A stretch of DNA of 64,000 nt from Nocardioides astragali (GTDB lineage Bacteria > Actinomycetota > Actinomycetes > Propionibacteriales > Nocardioidaceae). The stretch lies in the NCBI RefSeq assembly GCF_024436375.1, contig NZ_JAFMZM010000004.1, forward strand, positions 620,001 through 684,000, in the 5' to 3' direction. A program made the position numbers and the translations under genes. The stretch's first letter is position 1, and every line of letters starts with the position of its first letter. This document shows positions 45,424 to 53,684 of this stretch, piece by piece. The notes under the pieces are model-generated. The model did no database searches. It was not told the DNA's origin and worked only from the letters and a program-made list of their open reading frames with translations.

Positions 45424-45429
45424 TAGACT
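45424..45429 (+). promoter_or_regulatory. -10 element, leaderless moaA
   Basis: TAGACT, 7 bases before the moaA GTG, in the 60-base gap shared with the divergent SURF1 gene. Confidence 0.5.
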
Positions 45430-45436
45430 CTGCCGG

Positions 45437-46426
45437 GTGACGACCCCCCTCGCAGATCGCTTCGGCCGCGTGGCCACGGACCTGCGCGTCTCCCTCACCG
45501 ACCGCTGCAACCTGCGGTGCAGCTACTGCATGCCGGCGGAGGGCCTGGACTGGCTGCCCACCGAGCAGACTCTCACCGACGACGAGGTCGTCCGGTTGAT
45601 CACGATCGGCGTGGAGCGGCTCGGCATCGCGGAGGTGCGCTTCACCGGCGGCGAGCCGCTCCTGCGCCGCGGCCTGGTCGACATCGTCTCCCGCACTCAC
45701 GCCCTCGGCGTGGAGACCTCGCTCACCACCAACGCGCTCGGCCTCACCCGCACCGCACAGGCGCTGGCCGACGCCGGCCTCGACCGGATCAACGCCAGCA
45801 TCGACACGGTCCGCCCCGAGACGTTCGCCACGATCACGCGGCGCGACCGGCTCCAGGACGTCGTCGCCGGGCTGGAGGCCGCCAAGGCAGCGGGGCTGGG
45901 TCCGATCAAGCTCAACGCCGTCCTCCTGCGCGGCATCAACGACGACCAGGCCGCCGAGCTCCTGCGCTGGAGCGTCGATCACGGCTACGACCTGCGCTTC
46001 ATCGAGCAGATGCCGCTCGACGCCCAGCACGACTGGAGCCGGGCAGCCATGGTCACCGCCGACGAGATCTACGACGCGCTCACCGCCGAGTTCGAGCTGT
46101 CCCCGCACGGAGCCCCCCGCGGCAGCGCGCCGGCGGAGCTGTTCGACGTCGACGGCGGACCGGCGACGGTGGGCATCATCGCCTCGGTCACCCGCCCCTT
46201 CTGCGGCGACTGCGACCGGGTCCGGCTCACCGCCGACGGCCAGGTGCGCAACTGCCTCTTCGCGCGCGAGGAGTCCGACCTCCGTACGGCGCTGCGCTCG
46301 GGCGCGAGCGACGAGGAGATCGCCCAGCGGTGGGTTGTCGCGATGCTCGGCAAGCGCGCCGGGCACGGCATCGACGACGTGACCTTCCTCCAGCCGGACC
46401 GGCCGATGTCGGCGATCGGCGGCTAG
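45437..46426 (+). CDS. moaA: GTP 3',8-cyclase MoaA
   Basis: Radical-SAM enzyme for the first step of molybdenum cofactor synthesis. The SAM cluster motif is SLTDRCNLRCSYCMP (Cys-X3-Cys-X2-Cys, about residues 20-34), and GEPLLRRGLVD follows. The second cluster is bound by cysteines in FCGDCDRVRLTADGQVRNCLF. The C-terminal Gly-Gly (SAIGG) typical of MoaA is present. Length is 329 residues. No other moa genes are adjacent. The GTG lies 7 bases after TAGACT. Confidence 0.95.
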   Translation: MTTPLADRFGRVATDLRVSLTDRCNLRCSYCMPAEGLDWLPTEQTLTDDEVVRLITIGVERLGIAEVRFTGGEPLLRRGLVDIVSRTHALGVETSLTTNALGLTRTAQALADAGLDRINASIDTVRPETFATITRRDRLQDVVAGLEAAKAAGLGPIKLNAVLLRGINDDQAAELLRWSVDHGYDLRFIEQMPLDAQHDWSRAAMVTADEIYDALTAEFELSPHGAPRGSAPAELFDVDGGPATVGIIASVTRPFCGDCDRVRLTADGQVRNCLFAREESDLRTALRSGASDEEIAQRWVVAMLGKRAGHGIDDVTFLQPDRPMSAIGG

Positions 46427-46524
46427 CCAGTCAGCTGCGGTTCCGCCGCCGCGTGCGCCTCGCCCAAGTGGGTACGGGGCAGGCGCGAGGCGGCCGACGC
46501 CCCGCGCGTGGACGAGGAGGCGGC

Positions 46525-47586
46525 ATGCGCATCGTGATCACCGGCGCGAGCGGAAACGTCGGATCAGCCCTGCTCCGCAGGCTGTCCGGCCACGGGCACG
46601 AGCTGGTCGGCGTCGTACGACGCCCGCCGCGGGCCGGTGAGCCCTACGCCGAGGTCCAGTGGTCGACCCTGGACCTGTCGCGCGACGACGCGGGCGCACT
46701 CACGGAGGTCTGCCGCGGTGCCGACGCGATCGTGCACCTGGTGTGGGGGTTCCAACCCACGCACCGTGAGGACTACCTGATGGAGCTCGGGGTCGGGGGT
46801 ACGCGACGCGTCATCGAGGCGGCCACGGCCGCGGGCGTGCGGCACCTGGTGCACATGTCCTCGATCGGCGCCTACTCGCCCAAGCGTGACGACACCCCGG
46901 TGGGCGAGACGTGGCCCACGGACGGCGTGCGCAGCTCCATGTACAGCCGGCACAAGTCCGCGGCGGAGCGGTTGCTCGACCGTCTGGAGCGCGACCACCC
47001 GGCTCTCGTGGTCACGCGGATGCGGCCGGGCATCATCGGCCAGCGGGAGGCCGGCAGTGAGCTGCTGCGCCACGGCCTGCCCGCGGTCGTTCCGGCAGCG
47101 GTCCTGCGGCACGTACCCGTCGTGCCCCTGGACCGGCGCCTCGCCGTCCCGATGGTGCACGCGGACGACGTGGCCGACGCCTTCGCCCGGGTGCTCGACG
47201 CACGGGCGCCGGGCGCCTTCAACCTCGCGGCCCCACCGGCCGTCACCGCCCAGGACATCGCCGCCGCGCTGGAGGCGCGGCTCGTCCACGTCCCCTCCGC
47301 GGCGGTGCGGGCCGCAGTGTCGGCGAGCTGGCACGCGCGCCTGCAGCCGGTCGACCCGGGGTGGATCGACATGGCGTACGCCCTGCCGCTGCTGGACACG
47401 ACCCGGGCGGAGTCGGAGCTGGGCTGGACGCCCGGGACGGATGCCCTGTCCACCCTGGCCGAGACCGTTCGAGGCATGCAGGAAGCCGCGTCCGAACGCA
47501 CCCCGGTCCTGCGCCCTCGCACCGTCGCCGGCGCGGTGAGTCGGTTCGTACGCCGAGGGCCGGTCAGCAGCCGCCGGACTCCCTGA
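46525..47586 (+). CDS. NAD-dependent epimerase/dehydratase family protein
   Basis: Extended SDR fold, 353 residues. The nucleotide motif is VITGASGNVGSALLRRL, and HMSSIGAYSPK with YSRHKSAAE (Tyr-X3-Lys) supplies the likely active site. MVHADDVADAFARVLDA is another family feature. The substrate is unknown; nucleotide-sugar or related carbonyl compounds are possible. GAGGAGG precedes the ATG. The last 23 bases overlap the 3' end of a frameshifted DinB-like gene on the other strand. Confidence 0.85.
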   Translation: MRIVITGASGNVGSALLRRLSGHGHELVGVVRRPPRAGEPYAEVQWSTLDLSRDDAGALTEVCRGADAIVHLVWGFQPTHREDYLMELGVGGTRRVIEAATAAGVRHLVHMSSIGAYSPKRDDTPVGETWPTDGVRSSMYSRHKSAAERLLDRLERDHPALVVTRMRPGIIGQREAGSELLRHGLPAVVPAAVLRHVPVVPLDRRLAVPMVHADDVADAFARVLDARAPGAFNLAAPPAVTAQDIAAALEARLVHVPSAAVRAAVSASWHARLQPVDPGWIDMAYALPLLDTTRAESELGWTPGTDALSTLAETVRGMQEAASERTPVLRPRTVAGAVSRFVRRGPVSSRRTP

Positions 47587-48150
47587 CGAGATTTGGCAGC
47601 GACCAGCGATAGAGGTCCCGGAGCAGGCAGACCTCAGCGCCATGGTGGAAGAGCTCGACGCTCGTGTAGAGGACGAGCCTCGCCACCGGTGCGGCGGCGA
47701 ACTCCGGAGGACTCGTGGCCCCCTGAGGTTCGGCGAGCCCCGCGGTGCCGAGCGCGCGGACGCCCGACACCCACGCCGGGTAGGCGTCATCCAGCTGCCG
47801 GAGCGCGTTCTCGGCTGTGCCTGGGTACTCGTACGTCTCGACGCTCGCCTCCGGGCCCCGAAGTGGGAGGAGTTCATCGACGCGAGGCACTCCATCGGGT
47901 GCCCCAGTCGCCAAGCGATGGTGGTCATCGGCTCGGCGCCCGGCGTGGCGGTGCCGTAGTCCCACGTGAAGTCACCTGATCCGTAGGAGACCGGAGCCTG
48001 GCTCTGGCCGCGTCGACTGATCGTCCAGCATCCGGGAACCGGCTGCCAGAAGTACTCGTCGTCCGACAGCCCGTCCAGGCGAGGCCGCAGCCGTTGGTGC
48101 CAGTGCGACTCGCCCTGGTCGAGGACTTCCCCGTTCCAGTCAAGGGTCAT
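47564..48150 (-). pseudogene. DinB-superfamily protein, broken by a frameshift
   Basis: The first part, starting MTLDWNGEVLDQGESHWHQRL, reads through about residue 99 (MNSSHFG); the DinB-like family signature then continues in another frame with EASVETYEYPGTAENALRQLD and later VELFHHGAEVCLLRDLYRWSL. The break lies at the G/C run around 47853-47860: one extra G would restore F-G-G-P-E-A and give a normal protein of about 195 residues. DinB-like proteins often bind metal through three histidines, and two are visible (ESHWHQRL and FHHGAE). It could be a true pseudogene or a homopolymer error. The ATG has TACTCT 6 bases before it. Confidence 0.75.
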
Positions 48151-48156
48151 GCCGGG

Positions 48157-48162
48157 AGAGTA
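48157..48162 (-). promoter_or_regulatory. -10 element of the DinB-like gene
   Basis: TACTCT on the minus strand, 6 bases before the ATG. It remains intact although the gene is frameshifted. Confidence 0.4.
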
Positions 48163-48213
48163 GTCACGTCGCGCGGGGGCGTGGGGCCTGATCTCCGAGT
48201 GGGACAATCGCGC

Positions 48214-48660
48214 GTGAGCACCCTCGAGCCTCCCCGCCTCGTGCCAGAGGTTGCTGGAGCAGATCCCGAGCTGGACCAGCACCTCTCCGATCGCCTCAGT
48301 GAGTTCAATCGGGCCGCGACACCCGACGTCACTCCCGCCGAGGAGCTGACGATTCGCGTCCGCGACGAGACTGATGAGCTCGTCGGCGGGATCAGCGGGT
48401 GGACCTGGGGCGGTGCGAGCGGCATGGGGATGGTGTGGGTGCATCCAGCCTTCAGGGGCTCCGGATTGGGCAGCGAGCTACTTCGCGCCTTCGAGACGGA
48501 AGCGGCGAGGCGCGGGTGCACTCATGTGTTCGTCACCTCGTTCACGTTTCAAGCGCCCGGCTTCTACGAGAGACACGGATACAGACAGATCTTCCGATGG
48601 GAAGGAGTGCCAACACCCGAGCACGCCGATGTCCACTTCCGCAAGGATCTTCTGCCATAG
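48214..48660 (+). CDS. GNAT-family N-acetyltransferase
   Basis: The 148-residue protein has the acetyl-CoA-binding motif VWVHPAFRGSGLGSELLRAF (about residues 75-94), and the end PGFYERHGYRQIFRWE is typical of GNATs that act on small molecules. The substrate is unknown. Two AGA arginine codons occur in FYERHGYRQ, and the last third is visibly less GC-rich than neighbouring genes; these are rare features in this window and suggest transfer. GTG start; GACAAT 5 bases upstream is a weak -10. Confidence 0.85.
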   Translation: MSTLEPPRLVPEVAGADPELDQHLSDRLSEFNRAATPDVTPAEELTIRVRDETDELVGGISGWTWGGASGMGMVWVHPAFRGSGLGSELLRAFETEAARRGCTHVFVTSFTFQAPGFYERHGYRQIFRWEGVPTPEHADVHFRKDLLP

Positions 48661-48668
48661 GCGGCGGC

Positions 48669-49985
48669 CTATCTGCGTCGGTGGTAGCGGAGGTCTCCGC
48701 TGGGGAGGCGTTCGGTGCGGTAGCTGGTGTCGTGGGCGCGGTGGTGGTGGTGGCTGCAGAGCAGGATGCCGTTGTTGAGGTCGGTGGGTCCGCCGGTGTG
48801 CCAGGGGTCGAGGTGGTGGGCTTCGCACCAGGTGCCGGGGGTGTCGCAGCCTTCGGCGCGGCAGGTGCGGTCGCGGATCAGTAGTGCTTTGCGTTGTGCT
48901 GGGGTGAACAGGCGGCGGGCGCGGCCGAGGTCGACGGGGAGGCTGGCGCCGCCGAGGACGGCGGGCAGGATCTTCGCGGTGCAGGCCAGGCGGCGGGCTT
49001 GAGCGGCGGTGATGCGCTCGCCGGTGTGGTCGTCGCCGGGGACGAGGCCGGCGCCGATGAGGTCGGCGGTGGCGAGGTCGGCCTGGAGGGAGGCGAGGGG
49101 GATGGTGACGATGACGGTGGTGGCGTCGCCGCCGTGGATCGGCAATCGGGTGGGGTCGATGGCTTCGAGGAACTGGACGAACGCCTGACCGAGCCTTTTG
49201 GGGTAGGCCAGCCGGGTGACCGGGTCACCCTCCGTCGTGAGGCTGCCGGGTCCTGCTGGTTGGCCCGATGGTTGGCCTGATGGTTGGCGGGGGTTGGCGT
49301 AGGCCTCGAGGTAGGTCGCAAACCGGGTCGCGGACGCGTCGGGGACCACGCTGGAGATGCGGGTGGTGCCGTCCCCGATCCGGCGCATGGACAGGCGGGT
49401 GCGGTCGCCCGCATGGGCTTCGAGGTCAGCGAGCCGGGCCGCTTCGGCGGCCTCGGCGATCTCGGGGGCGATCACGTCGAGGATCCGGCGGCCGATCCTG
49501 CCGAGCTCCTGGGGTCCGAACTCAGCAGCCTGGGCGACGAGGTGGGCCTCGGCCTGGGCGATGGTGTCAGTGTCCACGACTGCCAGCAGGGCGGTGAGCG
49601 CGTCGAGTGCGCGGTGGATGACGTGGGCCTGCGCCAGCGTGGCCTCGCCCTCGCGCATCGCGGCACCGAGCACCGGGTGCTCCCGGTCCAGTGCGGCCGC
49701 GAGGGTGAGGTCGGTGCGGGCGTCGGCGTACCGGGTGCGGGTCTGCTGGGCCAGCCAACCGGCCGCGTCCTTCGCGGCCGTGTCGTGCGCGAGGTCACCA
49801 GCGTCGGCCAGGATCCGCAGCCGCAGCTCGGCCAGCTGCCCCTCGGCGCGGACCAGCTCGGTCAGCGCGGCCGCCTTGTCGTCGGCGGACATGAACGTCG
49901 GGTTCGCGTCAGCGACGCTCTTGAGCGAGGCACGGACGTCGGTGACGGCAGCAACAATCGGATGAGTCACGACTGCATCTGACAC
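48669..49985 (-). CDS. DUF222 / HNH endonuclease domain protein (13E12-type)
   Basis: The 438-residue protein has a DUF222 region (about 30-340) and a C-terminal HNH motif: CRAEGCDTPGTWCEAHHLDP, then LNNGILLCSHHHHRAHD, with Cys pairs to bind zinc. Proteins of this type are multi-copy in actinobacteria (the 13E12 repeat family of mycobacteria) and are presumed mobile; biological function is not settled. Residues around 230-242 are a low-complexity PSGQPSGQPAGPG run encoded by small DNA repeats (GGTTGGCC/T GAT). It is oriented against both neighbours. Confidence 0.85.
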   Translation of the reverse strand: MSDAVVTHPIVAAVTDVRASLKSVADANPTFMSADDKAAALTELVRAEGQLAELRLRILADAGDLAHDTAAKDAAGWLAQQTRTRYADARTDLTLAAALDREHPVLGAAMREGEATLAQAHVIHRALDALTALLAVVDTDTIAQAEAHLVAQAAEFGPQELGRIGRRILDVIAPEIAEAAEAARLADLEAHAGDRTRLSMRRIGDGTTRISSVVPDASATRFATYLEAYANPRQPSGQPSGQPAGPGSLTTEGDPVTRLAYPKRLGQAFVQFLEAIDPTRLPIHGGDATTVIVTIPLASLQADLATADLIGAGLVPGDDHTGERITAAQARRLACTAKILPAVLGGASLPVDLGRARRLFTPAQRKALLIRDRTCRAEGCDTPGTWCEAHHLDPWHTGGPTDLNNGILLCSHHHHRAHDTSYRTERLPSGDLRYHRRR

Positions 49986-50275
49986 GGTCGGCCTCCCCTC
50001 GACGACGGCTCACGTCACGCACACGCGTGACACTCAACGGTCGTCGCTCCTGGAGGCCCGGATCACCGGGCTATTACTCACCCTCGCAACTCGCCCCACC
50101 AGCCCGGGTTGAGCGCACTGGTGACGAGTCGTGGACTTGTCCTGGTGGCCCGGATCTACGCGGAACGTGACTCCACTCTAACGCCCGCCGCGCAGCAATC
50201 GAAGAAATGTTCGATCAGGATTTCCTCTAGTGCTGGGGTCCTGAGCGCACATGCCTGTGTCAACATCGAGGTCGG
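49986..50275. other. Non-coding stretch between HNH and GNAT genes
   Basis: No gene seen. It contains a small hairpin at 50056-50071 (GCCCGG-ATCA-CCGGGC) and a second GGCCCGGATC copy near 50150. The promoters of both diverging genes should lie here. Base composition falls toward the right end (cgaagaaatgttcgatcagg). Confidence 0.4.
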
Positions 50276-50779
50276 ATGACACTGGCGGGTGGCATGCACG
50301 ATGCTCAGCCCATGAATCCGTTCATTGCGCCGCTGCCACGAGACGCCCAGGCTGGCGACATTGACCAGCTGCTTCCGCTCTGGGGGCTGCTGTTCGACGA
50401 AGGGCCGGAGGATGGTGGCTCGTGGCGTGATCACGCCAGGACCTGGTTCGACGGAGTCGTGGCCGACCGAGAGTGGGCGTGCTTTCCGGTGGTCGAGCTC
50501 GATGGACGGATCGTCGCCTGTGCCGTCGGCACGTTGGAGCTCGGTGTCCCGAACCCGCAATGCCCACGCGGGCGCACCGTGCGCCTCGCAAACGTTGTCA
50601 CGCTGCCCGCGCACCGCGGGCAGGGTCACGGCACGGCGCTGGTGGACTTCGTCGTGGACTGGGCGCGAGCGATCGGAGCCGACAGAGTCGACCTCAGCGC
50701 CACCCCCGATGGCCAGCGCATCTACACGCGCTCAGGCTTCGTGATGACCTCGGCGCCGCGTATGAAGTTCGTGCTCTAG
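50276..50779 (+). CDS. GNAT-family N-acetyltransferase
   Basis: The 167-residue protein has the CoA-binding region RLANVVTLPAHRGQGHGTALVD (about residues 103-124) and the terminal YTRSGFVMTSAPRMKFVL. The substrate is unknown. The first ATG gives MTLAGGMHDAQP; an ATG 12 codons later (MNPFIAPLPRDAQAGD) begins at the usual GNAT position, and neither has a strong ribosome-binding site. It lies in the accessory patch among unrelated small genes. Confidence 0.82.
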   Translation: MTLAGGMHDAQPMNPFIAPLPRDAQAGDIDQLLPLWGLLFDEGPEDGGSWRDHARTWFDGVVADREWACFPVVELDGRIVACAVGTLELGVPNPQCPRGRTVRLANVVTLPAHRGQGHGTALVDFVVDWARAIGADRVDLSATPDGQRIYTRSGFVMTSAPRMKFVL

Positions 50780-50914
50780 CTGCGAGGCCACAGCCCGGCG
50801 ACCCTGCCGGCTCGACCGGAGCACTGACGAATCCTCGACTGCGCGTCGACGTACTCCGCGATGAGCCCCCTGTCACGCGCATCAGCCGGGCCGTCTCCTG
50901 GCACAGGACCTGGC

Positions 50915-51403
50915 CTACTCGGCGAAGACCTCAGCGGCCCGGCCCGGCAACTGGCCGTGGAACCAGATCGCTACCAGTCCCGCGACGACGCTCCCCGACA
51001 CGACCAGCGCGGTGTCGCCGTGTGATGGCAAATCGAGCACCCCGTCGAGGATGGGCCACATCATGAGAGCGACCGTGGTGGCCGCACCCACGAAGGTCAG
51101 GCCTGACGCGGCTCGACCCGGCATGCGACGGCCCACCAAGAAGGTCAGCACGAGGCCGACGACGAAACCGCCTGCAAGCCCCGCCAGCCCGCCGCACACA
51201 GCACCGAACACCGCGAGGCCGAGGAGGCCCGTGAGGGTTCCGCCAGGGTCGCCGTTCAGCACACCCGTGCCCATGAAGTCCGCCGCGACGATCACGACGA
51301 CGTAGGCAGCGCCTACGAGTCCTCCCGTCGTGAGCCCGAGGAGCGACAACCCGAGCCAGCCCGGCTCCGGCCGCCACTGCCATTCGTCCTGTCGGTCCCC
51401 CAT
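50915..51403 (-). CDS. Small membrane protein, function unknown
   Basis: A 162-residue protein with four predicted membrane segments (about 18-42, 55-80, 85-98 and 105-150 in two close helices) rich in Gly, Ala and Val. The N-terminus MGDRQDEWQWRPEPGW is cytoplasmic-looking. I recognise no family. The ATG is 7 bases after TAGGGT and has no ribosome-binding site. It is isolated. Confidence 0.65.
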   Translation of the reverse strand: MGDRQDEWQWRPEPGWLGLSLLGLTTGGLVGAAYVVVIVAADFMGTGVLNGDPGGTLTGLLGLAVFGAVCGGLAGLAGGFVVGLVLTFLVGRRMPGRAASGLTFVGAATTVALMMWPILDGVLDLPSHGDTALVVSGSVVAGLVAIWFHGQLPGRAAEVFAE

Positions 51404-51410
51404 GACTCAC

Positions 51411-51416
51411 ACCCTA
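51411..51416 (-). promoter_or_regulatory. -10 element, leaderless membrane-protein gene
   Basis: TAGGGT on the minus strand, 7 bases before the ATG. Confidence 0.45.
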
Positions 51417-51421
51417 GGGGG

Positions 51422-51658
51422 TGTCGATTCGTCACGAGCGCTCCGAGACGTGGTCAACGAGGCACGACGGGACGCCTGTCAGGTGGGTTCGTCCTGACCC
51501 GGGATGCGGGCAACGGCGACCCAGTCCTGTACGACGCGCGCGTGCGGATTGCACGCCGGGTCGTGCACCGCTTCGGATTGACCGGTGCAGTCTTCTCCCA
51601 CCGCGGGCCGCTCGAGCTCTTCGTCACACCTGCCGCCCCAGCGCGCGCATCGGCATGA
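51422..51658 (+). other. Possible gene remnant without a start codon
   Basis: An open frame, ending at a TGA near 51658, reads ...GGFVLTRDAGNGDPVLYDAR and ends ELFVTPAAPARASA. About three quarters of its third codon positions are G or C, as in real genes here, but it has no start codon and no family that I recognise. It may be a decayed fragment or chance. Nothing else was seen in 51417-51694. Confidence 0.2.
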
Positions 51659-51694
51659 GCACCTTGACACAGAGGAGCCAGATCTGGCCGTCTC

Positions 51695-52612
51695 CTATGA
51701 CTGCGCTTCGGCATAGTCCGCGACGAGCTCCCCGTGCACGCGCATGAGGCGAGCCGTCTCCTGGTCATCGTCCTCGGTGATCGACGACGCCAGACCGGCA
51801 AGCGTCTTCCACAACGCCCAGCCTCGGCCACGTGCCCAGCTGGCGTCATCGACCTGGAGTCGGTCCCTGAAGGCCTGCCGGCCCGGCTCGACGAGCAAGG
51901 TCCAGGCGATCGCGAGGTCACAGGACGGATCTCCTACCCCGCATGTGCCGAAGTCGATGACAGCCGTGAGGTGCCCGTCCTCCAGCAGCAGGTTGCCCTC
52001 TGCCAGATCGCCGTGGAACCAGACGTCGTCTCCGTTCCAGTCGGCCGCAAGGGCGTCGGCCCAGATCTGGGAGGCAGGTTCCACGTCGATGTGGGCGGAC
52101 AAGGTGTCCAACGCCCGACGAGTTGTCTCGGCGTAGGTGAGGAGAGTCGCGCCGCGGAACCAGTTGTGGATGCCTGGCTGTGGACCGCCTGCCGCGTCGA
52201 TGCTCCGGAGGGAGACCACGAAGTCAGCCAGTTGCTCAGCGAACTGGAGCGGCCCGGTGATGTCGGTCTGGGTGGCGGGGGAGCCGCCGAGCCAGTCGTA
52301 GACCGACCAGGGGAACGGGTATCCGGCCCCCGGCTCGCCGCGGCCGCGTACGGACGGAATCGGGACGGGCAGCTGCGGTGCCAGCGTGGGCAGCCACCGA
52401 TGCTCCTTCTCGACCGCCAGGGCGTACTCACTGGCGCTGGGCAGGCGTACCACCATGTCGCCACCGAGGTGGAACGTGTAGTTGTCCCACCCAGGGGTGC
52501 TGACCGGCTCGATCGTGAGCCGCGACCATTGAGGGAACTGCTCGGAGACGAGCTGGCGGACAGTCCGCGTGTCCACCACCAGGCGCTGGGGTGGTGGGCC
52601 GAGGTCCGGCAC
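51695..52612 (-). CDS. Phosphotransferase (APH-fold) protein
   Basis: A 305-residue aminoglycoside-phosphotransferase-fold protein. FHLGGDMVVRLPSASEYALAV carries the nucleotide-binding strand, WFHGDLAEGNLLLEDGHL is the catalytic loop (HGD...N) and AVIDFGTCGVGDPSCDLAIAW supplies the metal-binding Asp and a second Asp. VYDWLGGSPAT is common in macrolide-phosphotransferase-like members. Actual substrate is unknown. GTG start chosen just after the preceding gene's stop; longer in-frame sequence overlaps that gene. It lies in the accessory patch. Confidence 0.82.
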   Translation of the reverse strand: MPDLGPPPQRLVVDTRTVRQLVSEQFPQWSRLTIEPVSTPGWDNYTFHLGGDMVVRLPSASEYALAVEKEHRWLPTLAPQLPVPIPSVRGRGEPGAGYPFPWSVYDWLGGSPATQTDITGPLQFAEQLADFVVSLRSIDAAGGPQPGIHNWFRGATLLTYAETTRRALDTLSAHIDVEPASQIWADALAADWNGDDVWFHGDLAEGNLLLEDGHLTAVIDFGTCGVGDPSCDLAIAWTLLVEPGRQAFRDRLQVDDASWARGRGWALWKTLAGLASSITEDDDQETARLMRVHGELVADYAEAQS

Positions 52613-52617
52613 CCGGG

Positions 52618-52821
52618 TCAGCGGGGCCCCTCGTGCGCCACGACGTCCTTGAGGAACCCCCGCGCGCCGAGGAAGTCCGAGAGCGAAGCCCGGTGCTCGT
52701 CGCACGCGAGCCAGATCTTGCGGCGATCAGGGGCGTGGATCTTCGGGTTGTTCCACTGCAGGTCCCAGTCGGCGTCGGCCTGGCAGCCCTTGGCCGAGCA
52801 GATCTCGCGGTCGAGCTCCAT
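52618..52821 (-). CDS. Small zinc-ribbon-like conserved protein
   Basis: A 67-residue protein, MELDREICSAKGCQADADWD then ...WLACDEHRASLSDFLGARGF. Cys-X4-Cys and a later Cys-X2-His form a likely zinc site. Homologues in actinobacteria are often labelled acetone carboxylase, which I think is a mis-annotation because the protein is far too small. The ATG with AAAGG 7 bases upstream was chosen; a longer reading of 90 residues exists, but its first 23 residues look non-conserved. The stop lies 6 bases before the phosphotransferase start, so the two may be co-transcribed. Confidence 0.7.
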   Translation of the reverse strand: MELDREICSAKGCQADADWDLQWNNPKIHAPDRRKIWLACDEHRASLSDFLGARGFLKDVVAHEGPR

Positions 52822-52895
52822 CAGGGACCTTTCGAGAGCGGCGGTCACGGCGTCCGGGAGCCCATCTGACCGCACGCAAGAGCGGGACACAAGAA

Positions 52896-52936
52896 GAGGT
52901 GCCGGACAGCCACGGGGGGAAGCTGTCCGGCACCTC
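52896..52936 (-). terminator. Perfect 15-bp hairpin
   Basis: GAGGTGCCGGACAGC pairs without mismatch with GCTGTCCGGCACCTC around an 11-base loop. Read on the minus strand, it is followed by TTCTTGTG, so it should end transcripts of the DUF3099 gene. Confidence 0.75.
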
Positions 52937-53043
52937 GATCGCTAGCGCAGACGGGGGATGCTGCGCTGGCGAGGGAGACTATTCCACGCAGATCCGCGAA
53001 AGCCAAACCTTTGGCACGCTTGATGGGACGGTTTTTTTCTCCG

Positions 53044-53334
53044 TCAGTCCTCGCCGTCGCGAGCGGTCAGCTCCGGGGCGCCAGGGCCCCCCGGGACCGT
53101 GAATCCGTCGTCGCGGGTGTCGCCGGCGTTCGCCAGGACCACGGCGAACAGCGGCAGGAAGACGGCCCCGGCCACCAGTACCCACCGGAGCACGCCGGGC
53201 CCGACCGCGACCGCTGCGACGAAGCACACGGTCCGGATCGCCATCGAGAGGGCGTAGCGCCGCTGGCGCGTCCGCATGTCGTCCGCGGCGCTCCTGCGCG
53301 CCGTGGTGATGCGTACGGCGTCCGGCTCGGCCAT
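53044..53334 (-). CDS. DUF3099 family small membrane protein
   Basis: The 96-residue protein has the DUF3099 pattern: ITTARRSAADDMRTRQRRYALSM, then two membrane segments (about 30-50 and 53-72) and FAVVLANAGDTR. Function is unknown; the family is common in actinobacteria. The ATG 7 bases after TAGACT was chosen over a GTG two codons upstream, because the hexamer spacing fits it. The stop codon is inside a small hairpin with a run of seven T on the plus strand (53032-53038), rare in this GC-rich DNA. Confidence 0.8.
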   Translation of the reverse strand: MAEPDAVRITTARRSAADDMRTRQRRYALSMAIRTVCFVAAVAVGPGVLRWVLVAGAVFLPLFAVVLANAGDTRDDGFTVPGGPGAPELTARDGED

Positions 53335-53341
53335 GCTCACG

Positions 53342-53347
53342 AGTCTA
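53342..53347 (-). promoter_or_regulatory. -10 element, leaderless DUF3099 gene
   Basis: TAGACT on the minus strand, 7 bases before the ATG. It decides the start codon. Confidence 0.5.
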
Positions 53348-53413
53348 CGTCGCTAGGCTCGAGGACGGCGGGCCGGTCACGGGCCCGTCACCCAGCTGCG
53401 AGCAGGAGGAATC

Positions 53414-53626
53414 ATGTCCAACCGCACCTACCGCGTCACCGAGATCGTCGGGACCTCTCCCGACGGCATCGACCAGGCCATCCGCAACGGCATCGAGCGG
53501 GCGGGTCAGACGCTGCGCCACATCGACTGGTTCGAGATCACCCAGATCCGCGGACAGGCCAAGGACGGCGCCGTCGAGCACTTCCAGGTCGGCATGAAGG
53601 TCGGGTTCCGCCTCGAGGACGAGTAG
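53414..53626 (+). CDS. Dodecin
   Basis: The 70-residue protein forms a hollow dodecamer that binds flavin (FMN/FAD) or CoA, thought to store or buffer them. YRVTEIVGTSPDGIDQAIRN, then HIDWFEITQIRGQAKDG with the flavin-stacking Trp, and FQVGMKVGFRLED are all typical. AGGAGGA precedes the ATG, so this gene has a normal leader, unlike its divergent DUF3099 neighbour. TAGGCT near 53353 may be its -10 element. Confidence 0.93.
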   Translation: MSNRTYRVTEIVGTSPDGIDQAIRNGIERAGQTLRHIDWFEITQIRGQAKDGAVEHFQVGMKVGFRLEDE

Positions 53627-53670
53627 GCGCGCCGCGCCCCCGTAGTTTCGGCCTACCCCTCGGTAATCAC

Positions 53671-53676
53671 TAGCGT
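53671..53676 (+). promoter_or_regulatory. -10 element of fabG
   Basis: TAGCGT, 8 bases before the fabG GTG. Confidence 0.5.
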
Positions 53677-53684
53677 CGTGGAGC

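Noticed and set aside
52618..52821. Acetone carboxylase
   Set aside because: This label is common for homologues, but the protein has 67 residues and only a zinc-ribbon-like motif.
52899..53102. Small plus-strand gene MPDSHGGKLSGTSIASADGG
   Set aside because: It runs across the perfect hairpin and the T7 run into the DUF3099 gene; no start signal or family.
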